Assembly (NCBI GenBank): GCA_905250115.1
Contig: CAJNOI010000024.1
Coordinates: forward strand, 232,177 to 296,176
Source of the DNA: Adineta steineri
Taxonomy: Eukaryota > Rotifera > Eurotatoria > Adinetida > Adinetidae
Length of the DNA stretch: 64,000 nucleotides
Direction: 5' to 3'
This document shows positions 1 to 12,242 of this stretch, piece by piece. The notes beneath the pieces are model-generated. The model did no database searches. It worked only from the letters and a program-made list of their open reading frames with translations, and was not told where the DNA came from. Within the stretch, counting starts at the first letter, position 1; each line of letters opens with the position of its first letter. Position numbers and translations under genes: made by a program.

Positions 1-64
1 AAAAAAATTCGGAAGGGTGAGGGCGATTGTCCCCATAGCCCTCCCCCCCCTAAATCCGCCACTG
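1..64. repeat. 3' end of a hAT-like non-autonomous element
   Basis: The first 64 bases end in ccgccactg after a run of C and closely match the right end of the element at 33204-33417 (gaagggggtgattgccctcc followed by ccactg). The left end and one target-site copy lie outside the window, so the family call rests on similarity to that element, which has both ends and an 8-bp target duplication. No coding capacity is visible. Confidence 0.55.
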
Positions 65-2425
65 CTTCAAATAGATACTTATTCGAAGTTTATATATATA
101 AATAAAAACAGAGTGTAGTTATCTGTTATTATTCAAAGCAAAAGTTCGTAGGAACAAATTAAATTTTCAGAATATTTTGTAGACCCTAGTGAAATTATTT
201 GCTGATAAAATCTTATCCTCGAACTTATTTTTAAGTTTTACCTGAATAAAAAATACTATAAATATTTTTCACTTACTGATATGTTTTCGAGCTAACAAAA
301 TACGATTTGTATCAATAAAATCGGCAAATATATTTTTATCTACCAAATGAAAAGTACTAATATTGCCGTGTCAAGCGCGACAAAATATATAAAAGGTATA
401 TGACTGATCTATAAGAATATGTGCATTGAAGTAAAAAATCAAGAACAAGGAGAAAGCGCAGGCGCAGAGTATTAATTATGTTTTTCGTAGAATGTAATAA
501 GATGCGTGCGGAGAAAAAAATAAACGACCAGACGACAGAAAAAATAAAATGTGTGTCGGGTAGCTAAAAAACAGTAAGAATATGTATCATTCTCTGATAA
601 AATATAATAGTGTACCTACTCATTGAGGTAAATCAAATAGAAAAGATTAATTATGTTAAAATCTACATCCATACCTACACTCACCCTCAAGAAAATATTT
701 AAACAGAAAGAAAAAAATAAGAAAATGATCATATTTGGAAGTCGATTCTCTTAATTATAGAGATTTGATTCTAAATGCTTCTGTTTTTCTAGATCGAAGA
801 TTTCATTTAGTATTGTTTTTCGTCGTATCTTTTAGTTAATGTAAAATTTAAAGTTTCCTTTTTCAATCAGTATATGGGTGTAGTTCTACTTTTAATTTAA
901 AACTAAAACAAATAATTTTTTATCCTTTAGATTATTAATCTTAAGCGAAATGAAGACGCATGGATTGTGCAGTCCGTGTAGAAACATTTAATTAAAAACC
1001 AAAGATTCTGAATTCGAGAGTAAAATCATATTTAAATATATCAATCGAACAATTATCGTTTCGCTAATTTTCTAGCGATTTTAAGGACATGAGAAATTTG
1101 CAATTTGATATTAACAGCATTATGTAAAACAAAACTAGATTACTAAATGGAATATTCAAATAAACTGTGAAATAACTACGTAATTCAATTTTTTGACATA
1201 AATGAAACAAAAAAATGTGATCTGAAAATAATAAAAACATTTTCTTCATCAACTATCATTTGTTTAAAAAAATCATAAATAAGACGTTTATCATAAATTC
1301 ACACAAAAAATATAATTACATTCTTTTCAGTGGTAGACCCCAAAAATCAGTGAGGAGACAGCAATCATGGTGCAAAATCGGTGTCTGAGGGATATCCGAA
1401 GTAGTATAATATATTTTTACTGGGAAAAAAATAATTGCCAGAGGGTGGTAGCCGCCGGATCACGAACCGCTGCGTTTACTATGGTCTTTTTTTCTAAATA
1501 TATTATAGAATTGAGAAAAAATAAAAATAATATCGTGAAATTTACGCACTGAACCAATAAGAATTTAAAAAGTCGAGTTCTTTTTTAATTCTATTAATAC
1601 TTTTAAATTTGTCTCATTTTTCGAATCAATAGTTCAATTAACTTCCTGGCGACGGAAGTGATATATATATATATATACCAAATTGATCACGACTAAGTGG
1701 AAATAATTTGTCCAGTCAATTTCCTTTGTTAAGTATTGGATAACTGATTGATTGAATAAACGTCTATTTTCAAATTCGTTCTGACCTCCGGGAAGAGAAA
1801 AACTAATTTGAGAACAAATTCGATTATATTCTTTTTGTAGGTAAGGCATATTTGCTTGTGCAGAAGTAGTTTTCGCAGTGAACTATAATTGATTCTATAG
1901 CTGAAAATACAAAACCATCTTTAAAGGTTTTGCGTTTTACTCGACACTCGTAGTTCATATTTTTTCAGAGTACGGTTAATAGTCAAAACTATCGTCGTTT
2001 TTCCACATTCTTAATATATATATATATGTAATATAGGAGAATATTTTTTGAAAGAATATACTTGTGTATATTCATATTAGTTTTATTGATTTAATCACAC
2101 AACTTTTTCAATAAATATTAGCAGAAGTATATTTTTGAGAATATATTATATGTGAAAGGCACACAAGATTATTAAATAATGCTCATTATGAGGTTTTTTC
2201 AACTACTTAAGATGTATTTTTCGATACGAATAATTTTGCTTGATCAAAAAAGCACCATTGATCTTTACTACCAACTGTCTTACATCCCAAGCTTATTAAA
2301 AGAAATGCCGTTTTTGGAGGAATTGCATCGACAATGGAATACAATTGAAATGATGAAATATTCTTGAATGATCCTTAAATATAAGCAGAACAATGAAATC
2401 AAATAATGAAAATTTTGTCTGAATA
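65..2425. other. AT-rich intergenic DNA
   Basis: No gene is recognised here. A C-rich telomere-like tract (acactcaccctcaag type) lies near 664-692. A short open stretch on the plus strand at 2179-2367 has a plausible amino-acid composition, but no family is recognised and no splice partners were found. The rest is AT-rich sequence with short (TA)n runs near 1661-1678 and 2013-2028. Confidence 0.5.
1679..1882 (-). other. possible orphan exon or exon relic
   Basis: On the minus strand a stretch of exactly 68 open codons is bounded by an AG acceptor (1884-1883) and a GT donor (1678-1677) and contains the segment SLPGGQNEFENRRLF. The composition looks protein-like rather than random AT-rich, but no family is recognised and no in-frame partner exon was found on either side. 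It may be an exon left from a decayed gene, or chance. Confidence 0.2.
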
Positions 2426-3668
2426 TTACTGACTTATTACTCGTTGTTTATAATCGAATGAACCTTCTGCTTGACGAAAAAGCATAGAGATCGATATTTC
2501 ATCCTCGACAGTTGGATTTTTTGTTCCAATCAATACTGAAAAATTGAACAAGGCTTGCTTTTGATCGACCAAAAGAGAAAAACTTTGTAATAGAATCGCT
2601 TGATAAACAAACGTATTTTGATCAAATCTAAAGACACAATCACTTTCCACTATGGACGTGTCTTGTAAATCAATCTGGCTTCGATTTATAATTTCTATTG
2701 GATTATCATTAAGCGCGTTTAACCACGACAATGTTCTGCTTTGATTACACTACACAAATAAAAAATAACAGTATATACGAAACAAAAAGAACTTCAGCGA
2801 AACAAACTTTTGTCTGTGCTTGACCATCAACAATCAAATCATTTGTATCAATAGCAAAAAATGATCCGTTGGGATGACGAGCATTGATGAAAATATTTGC
2901 TATTAGACCACCATGTGCCAAAGGATAAAAAACTTCATGATCAATATCACTTTGATAGAGATCTGCATTAGTAAAATCCATTCCTTGCAAAACACCACCT
3001 TTAATAGATGAATGAGACAATAAAGCACCATTGAATTTTGCTGCAAAAAGTTGATTGTCTTGAAAGTGTGCTTTAGTTAAATTGGTTTCAAGAAAAGTAG
3101 AATTGACCAAACTGCATGATTGAAATACTGTGCCACACATCTCAGCATGATCGAAAACTGCTCGATCCAGAAGACAACCTTCGAAAAGAATATTTTCACC
3201 ATAAACTCCCGGTAAATAAATATCCGTAAGATCACAACTTTCTGCTGATGATTTTATAAATTTCAAACCGGTAAGATCTGATCCATTTAGGTGAACTTTT
3301 ATTGGTTGATTACTATGTATTAAATGACTTTCATAAAGAAAACGAATAACATCGGATTTACGAGCACCATCAAGATTTCTCAGAACAGTTAGTGTTTGTA
3401 CTCGTATATGTAACAAAGACTCATTGATATTCGTATCATATCGTTTACTGAGAAGAAGATCTGTCATATCATCAATATATTCTTTAAAGATGAGACGTCG
3501 ATTAGTTTCATCTGCTTGTTGTTGATCTTGTTCTCGTGTTGCTTTAGCAGATGCATCTTGTTGTAAAGTGAAAACAATTGTAAAAACACCGAAGGCAACA
3601 GTTGGTAATGCAGCAAGTAAAAGTTTTATTATATTCAAGCGTTTACTTAATTTTTTTCGTTTTTCCAT
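2426..3668 (-). CDS. pentapeptide-repeat membrane-anchored protein
   Basis: Two exons (3668-2808 and 2749-2426) joined by a 58-nt GT-AG intron in phase 0 give 394 residues. Residues 1-35 are a basic start followed by one hydrophobic segment (LLLAALPTVAFGVFTIVF), then a Gln/Asp-rich stretch and an alpha-helical region. About residues 125-245 read as pentapeptide repeats (A/C-D/N-L/F-x-x: GSDLTG, ESCDLTD, NSTFLETNLTKAHF, FTNADLYQSDI), which fold as a quadrilateral beta-helix. The last 110 residues look like a beta-rich C-terminal domain. Proteins with this layout form a large family in bdelloid rotifers; pentapeptide repeats are mainly bacterial, so ancient horizontal origin is plausible. The intron sits between the repeats and the C-terminal domain. 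The molecular role is unknown. The start is the only in-frame Met before the basic and hydrophobic anchor. Confidence 0.8.
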
Positions 3669-6170
3669 GTTAATTTATATTAGAAGACCTATAGACAAGG
3701 GAAGGTAATATATAAAACTCAAGCACAAAATTGGAAATATCTGAAATAAACGTTGATATACAATTCATTTGAAAATTTAATGGAATCGGAGATATAAATG
3801 ATTTAGACTTTACCTGTATAAAATTGAAAGAAATGTGTAGAGCGTTTTTAATCTGTCAAAGTTCATATTTGTATTGAGTGCTAAGAAACTTCTCGATCTT
3901 TATTATAGAAAAAAAAAACACGACAAACAAATTTCATAGGTTAAGATGTATGAATTTACAAGTGTGTTTGACTATTGAAAAGATATATTGTATTAATATT
4001 AACATCAAAAGTGTCATATTTCCTTTACTGTTACCGATATCGCTTACTTGCTATTAGTAAGTAATGCATATCATTAAACTAGAAGATATAATCAATCATT
4101 GCTTATTCCTACGTGAATAAATTTGAAATTACGAAAACATTTATTGTTTGCATGATCAATAGAAATATTAGTTACAATATAGCTATTAGAAAGAAAAATT
4201 ATAGAATAAATTTTATCAGCTAATATACATGAGTCACAATACAAATTTATCTAACTATGACGTAGAAGTATTGTATTAACATTACTATTTTGAAAAATAT
4301 AAATATCTACACAATTAATCATTCTACCAGTTCGACTGAAGCATACGGCTTGAAAATTTCTATAATGTCTGTTTGGCTTCTACGAGATTTTGAAAAAATA
4401 GATCAAAAGCAAACAAAAAAACATATCTAAAAAAGAATTTCTTTGTGCTATCTGTAAATGGTATATTAGAATGCGTATGAATGGCTATAGGACGTTTTCC
4501 ACATCACGATGACATAAACTATTTTTTTGAGATTTAAATGCACACTGCAGCTATTGTGAAAGCTTTTATTATGTTATTTTGAGACGTATCTTACAATGTA
4601 AGATCATCAAATTATAAGCCGCTTTCAAGTTCGGAGCATATGGGTTGGGTAGAGCTCAGTAAATTTATTAGTTTTTATATCTTTGTATAATATTATGCAT
4701 CTCTTGTATAGTACAGATCAATTGAACGTCTTGAATTATGCTACGTTCAGAAACGTACTATTACTGTGGTGAAGAGTAATTGGCGATTTTGAGAGTATGA
4801 ATGAAAGTAGGATGGTGCGCAACTCTGTTTATTCGAATCTATTCACACAATTAAACTAAAATCCATACTCCTGCTGAAATGAGAACAAATTATTGAAGAT
4901 ACTACATGTTCAAAGCTTACATTCTTCAATTTGATTGTTACTAACAATATCCGAGATAAACTATTTCTATTATAGTATAATCAATAAACATCTTTACCAT
5001 ATTTATCTACACCTACTCTAAACAAATGTTATTGAACATAACATTGAATTGTTTAATCAACTACGGTCTGTGTATAATATTGATTGAAATAAAATATCGA
5101 TTCTATGTAAACTTTTGAAACTTCATTGAATACTTCTTCCGATTGATGTCGCCTTTTCACAATGCATCGAAATCTTTTATTTCTCAATAAACATTCTTTT
5201 TCTTGCAAATCATACATAAAAATAAAACTGTTCTATCTCATTGTTTTTTCTACACAATTGTCAAAAGTACAAGTGTATGTGTGAATCAATACATATGAAG
5301 CGAATCAGCTACTCTTACACCTACACCTACGTCATCAGATGATTAATAAGATGTTTATCATAATCATGATGACGCAATACGCAACGAGAGTTTCACATCT
5401 ACTGAAAATATTGCTATTTGGAGATGACTATTGCTCAAGTGTGACGTACGATTGTTTTATTTCTGTAAGTTTCCATGGAACTGTTAGTAGAACATTTATA
5501 TGCACGTTCTTTTCAACATAATCATGATGACTGTTGTCGTCAAAAAATAGAAAAGCAAGCGTAGAAATAGAAATATTGTTTGAATCACATTGTTCTCTCT
5601 TTCTTTCTAATCGATAATGTTGACGTTGTTTGAGATTGAAAGCGACATCCTTCTTTTATAATATTCATATGAGATGTAATATAAATGCTGTGCCTTCCAT
5701 AATACATGTTAGAAGATAAAATTTCAAGAAAAAAAACAACGTCAATATTGTTCCTTTTACAAATCAGAGAAAATATTGATGCCCATTTTCGAGATTGATA
5801 TCGGTATGAATGTTGAATTTAATAAACATCCATTTATTTTTACTTCTCTTTATCTTTTTAGAGTAATCTTCAAAATACCAATATATTCTTTTCTTTTGTA
5901 TAGTAGCTCACTAAACTTGCAAAGTAAGTTTCATCTACTTTCGATTATTATTCCTAATATTTCAAATTGACTCTAAAATATCTAATTAACAAACGAATAC
6001 AGGTAATACGACTCTGTTAAAATTTCATGCTAGCTTTATAAAATTTTGAGTTTTTATAAATTACTAACAGCTCAAGAATGCTTTCTTGGAATCATAAAAA
6101 GATCTACATTTAAGAAAGGATTCGAATTTGAATTTTTTTCAGATTATTTTCAAATATAAACTTCTCAAAA
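3669..6170. other. intergenic DNA, no gene recognised
   Basis: This 2.5-kb spacer separates the divergent pentapeptide and TTLL11-like genes. I see only short chance reading frames. A short telomere-like C-rich stretch (acacctacacctac) lies near 5311-5330. A pyrimidine-rich AG acceptor ends at 6142, just before the TTLL11 start, and is listed separately. Confidence 0.5.
6130..6142 (+). promoter_or_regulatory. splice acceptor upstream of the TTLL11-like start
   Basis: The tract aatttttttcag ends 28 nt before the ATG at 6171 and has no coding exon before it. It could end a 5'-UTR intron or be the acceptor for spliced-leader trans-splicing, which is known in bdelloid rotifers. Similar acceptors occur 24-31 nt before five other starts in this window. 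Confidence 0.45.
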
Positions 6171-9100
6171 ATGACATCAAAGACGCCTGCGTCGACTTCG
6201 ATAAAACAAGGTAATAAAAAATCACGCAAACGTATGCCTAAGGTCGATACTAGTCAGGCTCGATCAAATATTGAAGTCCTTCGAATGTGCTTACAAGATC
6301 TCGGCTGGAGAGAAGTAAGTTACTTTGATCGTTCCTACGCGCTCAATATTTGTATATTTTAGTGTGTTTCTGGTTCTTCTACTGATTCGGATATCTACTG
6401 GCATTCGGCAACATTTCATGAAGGAAATAGAAATTATGCTTCCACTTCAGCTAGAGTAAATAAATTTCCAGGTAAGATATTATGAATGATTTTTATTAAT
6501 CGATCATTTTCGACGTAGAGAGAACCTTTTAATATGAATTTTCTTCTATTTTGTGCACATTTTACGAGTCAGAGTTTCTAACAGGCAATCGTTAAGAATG
6601 ACGCCCATGAATTTGAATACAGAGACTTTTGTATGACGTTACTGAAACTGTTATAGGCATTTAAAGTGATTTTTTTATTAGTTCACATAAATATTAGTTA
6701 ACATATCAAAGTCTTTTTTTGGTATAAAGTATTGTCTGGAACTTCTGTTTTGATATTGAAATAGGTTCTAGTTAGTGTATTTATGTAAGAGATTGTTTTG
6801 GAATGATCTATCCTAGTTTCATGACTAATAATTGTATAACGTACAGGTATGAGTGATCTATTATGTAAAAGTAATTTAACACGTTCATTGAACGCAATGC
6901 GAATGTTATTTCCGGATGAATTTGATTTCTATCCGAAAACATGGTTTCTACCTGAACAAAGACAACAATTTCAAGATGATGCACGTTTGATACATCAAAA
7001 AGATCGTAAACGACATCGACCTTTAACAACTTTTATTATTAAACCATCAGGTTTGTTTAATAATTTGATAGGAAATGTCAATGATTTCGATTTGTTCTTT
7101 ATAGATGGATCAGAAGGCGCTGGTATTTATTTGATTCAAGATCCAACACGATGCAATGTCGCTAATCGACCATATATAGCTCAAGGTAACATCTAAAGTT
7201 TCTTTATTACTCTTCTGTACAATTCATTACTAGAATATATTGATCGACCACTTCTAATCAATGGTCTCAAGTTCGATATGAGAATTTATGTATTGATTTT
7301 TCATTTGGATCCATTGGAAATACTGCTCTATGAGGAAGGGTTAGCACGCTTCGCTACTATCGATTATCAAGCTCCATCAATTAAAAATCTTCATGAAACA
7401 TTTATGCATTTAACTAATTATTCATTGAACAAACGCAGTGCCAGTTATAAGCATGCCTTAGATGAGAAACAGACTGATGCTAGCAAGCGAAAAATGAGTC
7501 TTGTCTGGTCACAGTTGGGTCATTTATTCAGTCCAAATGAAATCGATCAAGCCAAAGAGATGATCAAAGAAATGATTAATAAGACTGTCTTAGCCATCTT
7601 ACCTGAACTTCGTATTCAATATGCCTCCGAGTTGCCAATGAATCGAGAACAAAATCGATGCTTTCAGGTAATAAATAACAGAAATGATGCAATTGTTATA
7701 GAGGAGAAGTAGCAAACCCAAGGAACTAATTAAACTAGTGTTAGTTTATTTTTATTTTGCCGCTCTGTAAGACAGATACGTTGAACAACGACTGTGCAAT
7801 TAAAAAATACTATCATCATCATCAGATACAAGTATCGTAATATTCGACAACAAATGTCTCAGATGTCTGATAGAATGTTTGAACAAATAATTGCTTACTG
7901 CTAGATAAGATCAATTAAAACTCTATTTTTCTTTTCTTAATTTTCTTTTATCCGACATATTCCTTATTCCATGAAAGTCTTGTTAAAAATACGGCTAGAA
8001 CTAATGCAATTGTAAATTTTGATGAATTTTATAGATTATTGGTTTCGATATTCTTCTCACTGATCAACTTAAACCGATGCTGCTGGAAGTCAATGCTAAT
8101 CCTTCGTTACGAATCGACTATGATCATACAAATGAAGCTGGTAGAAATGATTACCTATATCATATAGTTTAATATTCATATTATTTTAGGTAAACTTGTT
8201 CACGAACCAAGTCTGATCGATGAAGAAATCAAGAAACCACTCGTATTAGAAACATTAAAACTCGTGATGTAAGTAAAATTATTCATACAATATTAAAAGA
8301 AAGGATAAAGCGGTGGAATTCACTGCTTCTTCGTAGGAAATACAAGCAACGTGGCAATCGATCAAAATCAAACGATGAAATTGAAAATCAAGGAGACAAA
8401 AACATTGCTCATCACCATACAAAAAAGTCTAGTAAAGTCAATAAAACTGCTGCGAAAATACACCATGATCGGCAGTTGAGTCAGTCCGATTCTGACTCAT
8501 TAGATTCTAGTTCGGAAGACGTTCTAGACGAACTACCCGATCGACACTCAAATAATTCTACTCAATCAATGAGTACGATTCAAAAACGAACATCTATAAA
8601 ATCAACCATCACAGGAGAAGATTCACAACATTCTGATGAAGATACAACAAATGGAACATTTAATCCAGTTGTGCTCGACAACAATTCAAATGTGCCTATA
8701 CCAGATGAATCGATGGCTATAACAAACAATCAAAATATGACTCAACCGTTGTTAAATCAAATAGGTAGTTCAATGAAATCCTTTCAAGTTATCTTTCCAT
8801 CAACATCTGAAATAAGATATGAAGATATGTTTCTTCTGGAAAAAATTGCTTTTATCTACATTGAATTAGTGTTCAAACATGGATTTAAAGCAATGACGAA
8901 TAGACCATTTCGTAATTTTGCCATGTAAGTTTCATTATCGGTAAGCTAACCGAACTCAATAAATTCAACTTCGAGATAGATGTTTCACATAGGGTGTGGG
9001 TGTGGATACCGCAGATATGATACACTCACATCCTCAAAAAAACGTCAGTTTTTCTCTCAGACATAGAATATACGATTGTACGTGATTCTCGTTTTGAAAA

Positions 9101-9515
9101 ATACTAAACATTTGCAAAGTTAAAATCAGCAGTAGTTCCAGACAAGTTTAACAATAAAAATACATTTAACTGACTTTCATTCTATTTACACAGTGCATGT
9201 GGTATTATTGATCAATCAACAATTATGTCATCCATCGATATACTTTACACTCAAATCTTCTACAAATGTAAAGAATTCTCCTCACAATCTCCAGCAATTG
9301 GTAAGTTAGAAAATATTCATATTGATCAGTGTCTGTATTTACATTTGGTTGGATATTATTTCTTTCATATAGGTCTTCAATTTCCAGCATTTATTGAAGC
9401 TTTTTATCTACTATCTCAACGTAAATATCCAACTTCTACTCTTCTCGATAGTGTTACTGAATTGGTCAAGTCCTGTATTCAACATTTAGATATCTATGTT
9501 GAAGAGTCAGTCTAA
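6171..9515 (+). CDS. TTLL11: tubulin polyglutamylase, TTLL11-like
   Basis: Ten exons: 6171-6314, 6363-6471, 6847-7050, 7105-7185, 7234-7667, 8035-8140, 8190-8268, 8337-8924, 9194-9300 and 9373-9515. They total 1995 nt, or 664 residues. TTLL enzymes ligate glutamate chains onto tubulin tails of cilia and other microtubules. Seen: a basic N-terminal extension, the VNKFPGMSDL segment, the ATP-grasp loop [16 protein letters not shown] (about residue 150; exons 3 and 4 join inside it), [20 protein letters not shown], and the metal/ATP motif [13 protein letters not shown] (about residue 340). The C-terminal segment ending in a QRKYP stretch matches the TTLL11 tail, which separates it from TTLL6/13. 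A Ser/Asp-rich insert (exon 8) is probably disordered. Intron 8 holds a telomere-like hairpin (8991-9034). All catalytic motifs appear intact. The subfamily call is from recalled family features and was not tested by alignment. Confidence 0.9.
8991..9034. repeat. telomere-like hairpin tract in a TTLL11 intron
   Basis: The G-rich arm agggtgtgggtgtggat (8991-9007) is followed 14 nt later by the C-rich arm acactcacatcct (9022-9034). The arms are near reverse complements. The G-rich units are permutations of the bdelloid telomere hexamer TGTGGG. Three other paired tracts are in this window. Confidence 0.55.
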
Positions 9516-10039
9516 CAACTGATCTTATTATCAATCCATTTAAAAGAACAAAAATAAAATTTCATTTGTATTGCCAGATTTAACACTTTTGTTAAAACAT
9601 GTATTGAATATATTCATCTCATTTTTCGTTGATCAATCACGATCACTTCTGAATAACTGAAATTCTTTCATCGATAAGTCGAACTATATAAGAAGTAAGT
9701 GTCAATCAAGAAACGACACGCTTTAGTCTTGTCAAGGGCTACCATAGAATAATTTAAATCTGCTAATAAGGCAACTGTATTAGAGATTAGTTGGTGATAT
9801 CAAGTAGAATTCATTTTAGGTTTGCTTACGAATCGTGTAAAGTGATATATTTGAAAGCAACTAAACAGAAACATTTCATTGTAATTTGTTTGAAAAATAG
9901 ACAACGATTTTCTATAATAAATAATATGGAAAAAGTTAAAAATTAGTTGATGGAATATCTTCAATTGTTGATCATTAATCATACGATCTTTGATAGGACG
10001 CTCCTTCAAATTCTATTGTCTATAAAGCAATTGAGAAAT
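9516..10039. other. convergent intergenic spacer
   Basis: This lies between the 3' ends of the TTLL11-like and BPL_N genes. An AATAAA-type signal (aaaataaaatt) lies near 9550, just past the TTLL11 stop, and would suit polyadenylation. Nothing else is recognised. Confidence 0.5.
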
Positions 10040-10768
10040 TTAAATTTGCGTATGAATATGACATTTTTCTAGGTCGAATTCGATCTCTGTCATTTGTGGT
10101 GTAGTTAAATCTTTTGAAATTGTTGCTTCTGGCTGACGAATAATCTTCATGATCAAAGAAAACATATAGGACTTCATGTTAGCTTCGATATGCGGTCCAC
10201 ACAGGACAACATGTCCTTTACCAAACATACCGGCAATGATAGTAGCCTTATTGACAAGAAACTCATGAAACTTAGAATTTGAACTATCAGTATCAGTAAT
10301 TGTTGCTAATACTGTCACGTTCGTTGACAGCTGATCAAATTGGTAGACAGCACCATTATGATAAGTTGTCGTAAAAATCACATTGGTTTTCGTATCATTC
10401 AGTGTTACATTAGCTCGAATGTTCGCACTACTTCCATAAAGAGAGTATCGAACAGGAAGGAGACCAATCCCGATGTTCTTTGTACCAGTGATATCATTTG
10501 TTGAAGCGAGATATGCGCCAGCACAAAGTCCCAAATAACCACCACCATTGGCAACAAAATCTCGAATAGATGCAATACCCTTCTCACCCAAATGCTTCTG
10601 GTAAAGCGCTGCAATTCCACCAGGAACTATAATAACATCATAATCAATGGTAAGTTGCGTAATGTCAGCAGAAATCACGTATGGTATCTTTTTAGTATTG
10701 AAGAGACTGACGAGGTGAACAGCATTCGTCTTGTTTGTTGTGAAGATAAAAACACGCATCAGACACAA
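10040..10768 (-). CDS. BPL_N-type glutamine-amidotransferase-like protein
   Basis: A single exon encodes 242 residues, or 239 if the start is the Met at residue 4 (MRVFIF), which begins the first beta strand. The fold is class-I glutamine-amidotransferase-like as in the N-terminal domain of biotin-protein ligase (BPL_N). Seen: the strand DYDVIIVPGG (about residues 44-51), then the nucleophile elbow GGGYLGLCAGAYLAS with Cys82, and a late GHVVLCGPHIE motif that may supply the histidine of the triad. No biotin-ligase catalytic domain follows, so it is a stand-alone BPL_N protein; such proteins are common in bacteria and fungi. The substrate is unknown. The lack of introns, unlike the adjacent TTLL11-like gene, fits a horizontally acquired or retro-derived gene. 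It is divergent from the small secreted-protein gene at 11775. Confidence 0.75.
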   Translation of the reverse strand: MCLMRVFIFTTNKTNAVHLVSLFNTKKIPYVISADITQLTIDYDVIIVPGGIAALYQKHLGEKGIASIRDFVANGGGYLGLCAGAYLASTNDITGTKNIGIGLLPVRYSLYGSSANIRANVTLNDTKTNVIFTTTYHNGAVYQFDQLSTNVTVLATITDTDSSNSKFHEFLVNKATIIAGMFGKGHVVLCGPHIEANMKSYMFSLIMKIIRQPEATISKDLTTPQMTEIEFDLEKCHIHTQI

Positions 10769-11396
10769 ATCTTTAATGAGAAAAGAAAAATTTATTCATA
10801 TCGTTCTTATTTTAATAAAAGATAATGGTATATACTTCTTGTTTATTTATTATAGTCAATAAATCTACTGATCAACTGTTCCATGTCTTAAAATCGATGA
10901 TCTGTTATGAAATACTCTTTATAAAACGAATAGAAGCAGTTAAAAAAAACGTGTGCGCAAGTAAAGGATGATGACGTGAATCATATTTTCATCGCTGTTA
11001 TTACAAAGTCAATAATCACTTGATATCGGATAGTGGAAGAAAGAAAGATGAATAACTGATGATGTCGATAGAAATAAATACTGGAAGAAAAATACAATAT
11101 AAGCAGAATGCTCAAGTCACCGAATTGTGTATGTGGATATGTATGACGTGAAGGCTTTATATACATATATTGCCTGTTCTCGTCCGAATGCATATATTCA
11201 AATATCAAACTTGCTTCTATACGAAAAGATAAAGTGTCATAACTACGAGGTATAGAGATTATAAATATATCACGTCCTTTGAGAGAATAGATAAGTTTTG
11301 TGTTTCTTATGGTTTTTCTTGCATTTCTTTTTCAAATTTTTGTTGATGATTTGACAAAATCTTTCTCTGCTTTTTTTCTTCATTATTGTCGCGCAC

Positions 11397-11543
11397 ATGA
11401 CAATCGATGCTAGAGCAATTCAACAGGAACCTATAGATCAACCAGTGAGCGATCTTCTATCTGCAAATGAAGAACTTTGTACTATTCTCAACAACTATCA
11501 ACATCGTTTCAAACATTCCAATAATATAAAAACGCTTCAATAG
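11397..11543 (+). other. short open frame, possible GAT-domain relic
   Basis: An ATG-to-TAG frame of 48 residues contains SDLLSANEELCTILNNYQHRF, which resembles the last helices of GAT domains (TOM1/GGA adaptor family; a short leucine-rich helix with NEEL). No splice acceptor joins it to upstream coding sequence and the rest of the domain is absent. It may be a relic of a decayed copy or a chance frame. Confidence 0.22.
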
Positions 11544-11585
11544 ACTTCTTTTTTATTTTAACAGCAGCGAAGAAGTAAACAAAAA

Positions 11586-11650
11586 AGTGTCGGGGTGTAG
11601 ATGTCTATCTTCTCATAATCCACTCACACCTACATCCACACCCGCCCTCA
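11586..11650. repeat. telomere-like hairpin tract
   Basis: The G-rich arm gtgtcggggtgtagatgt is followed by a longer C-rich arm from 11621 (cactcacacctacatcc, then acacccgccctca). The arms can pair. The tract sits between divergent genes, about 125 nt upstream of the ATG at 11775. Confidence 0.5.
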
Positions 11651-11705
11651 TGATGCTAGTGTCCTGTATTAATCTTATTTACGCATAAAATTATCTCATT
11701 TAACC

Positions 11706-11713
11706 TATAAATA
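11706..11713 (+). promoter_or_regulatory. TATA-like box
   Basis: TATAAATA lies 61 nt before the ATG at 11775 in otherwise non-coding DNA, a spacing that suits a core promoter with a short leader. The NmrA-like gene has a TATA-like box at a similar distance. Confidence 0.35.
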
Positions 11714-11774
11714 CCGATAAAACTCAATGTAATTTTATCAATACAAACAAATCAAGTTTAAAAAAAACAAGAAT

Positions 11775-12242
11775 ATGTACAAAATATTAGTTCCTGTATG
11801 GGCTATTACTGCAACGTTATATTTTATCACAATAAATGGTACTAGTATAACTGCAAGTGATATTGAAACAGGACAAGTTCAATTAACTCAAGATCAATAT
11901 AATGGATTAGTTGAGTGTGATAAAAATGTTCTTGAAGTAAAACAAACAGATAAACATCAATATACTGCTGTAGAGTAGGTGTCATATGATTTGATTATTA
12001 AACCACCAACTAATTGCTGGACAAGTTACAATAAATTTATGACAGCAAATATACAAAACTTCAAAGATTGGGCAAATAGAAATTGTCGCAATTACATTGG
12101 TTGTTGGTGTTGTCCACAAGGAGATTTATGTGTTACATTTATTGTTAAATTTGATTTTTGGCATTGTTTTATAATTCCACCACCTATACTTGTAAAAACA
12201 ATACTTGTATTTGAGCCAGAATCAGAAATTGCTGCTCAATAA
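11775..12242 (+). pseudogene. small secreted Cys-rich protein with in-frame TAG
   Basis: One continuous frame carries 67 codons, a TAG at 11976-11978, then 87 more codons to a TAA. The first half begins with a signal-peptide-like segment (VPVWAITATLYFITI). The second half is Cys-rich around residues 105-125 (NCRNYIGCWCCPQGDLC). The sequence on both sides of TAG reads as one protein in one frame, and no plausible intron removes the stop. So this is a recent nonsense change, a sequencing error, or readthrough. A TATA-like box lies 61 nt upstream. I do not recognise a named family; the Cys-rich half looks like small secreted proteins of bdelloids. The first half alone would give a 67-residue secreted peptide. 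Confidence 0.5.

Larger units (their letters stand above)
10769..11774. other. divergent intergenic region
   Basis: This spacer lies between the starts of the BPL_N gene and the 11775 gene. It holds a small open frame at 11397-11543 and a telomere-like hairpin at 11586-11650, both listed separately, and a TATA-like box at 11706-11713. The remainder is AT-rich without recognised content. Confidence 0.5.

Noticed and set aside
5040-5215. Minus-strand frame of about 58 codons
   Set aside because: Lys/Arg-rich composition may be chance; no splice borders, signal or family were seen.
10405-10825. Small frames on both strands over the BPL_N gene
   Set aside because: They overlap the well-supported BPL_N frame with its nucleophile elbow and have no features of their own.
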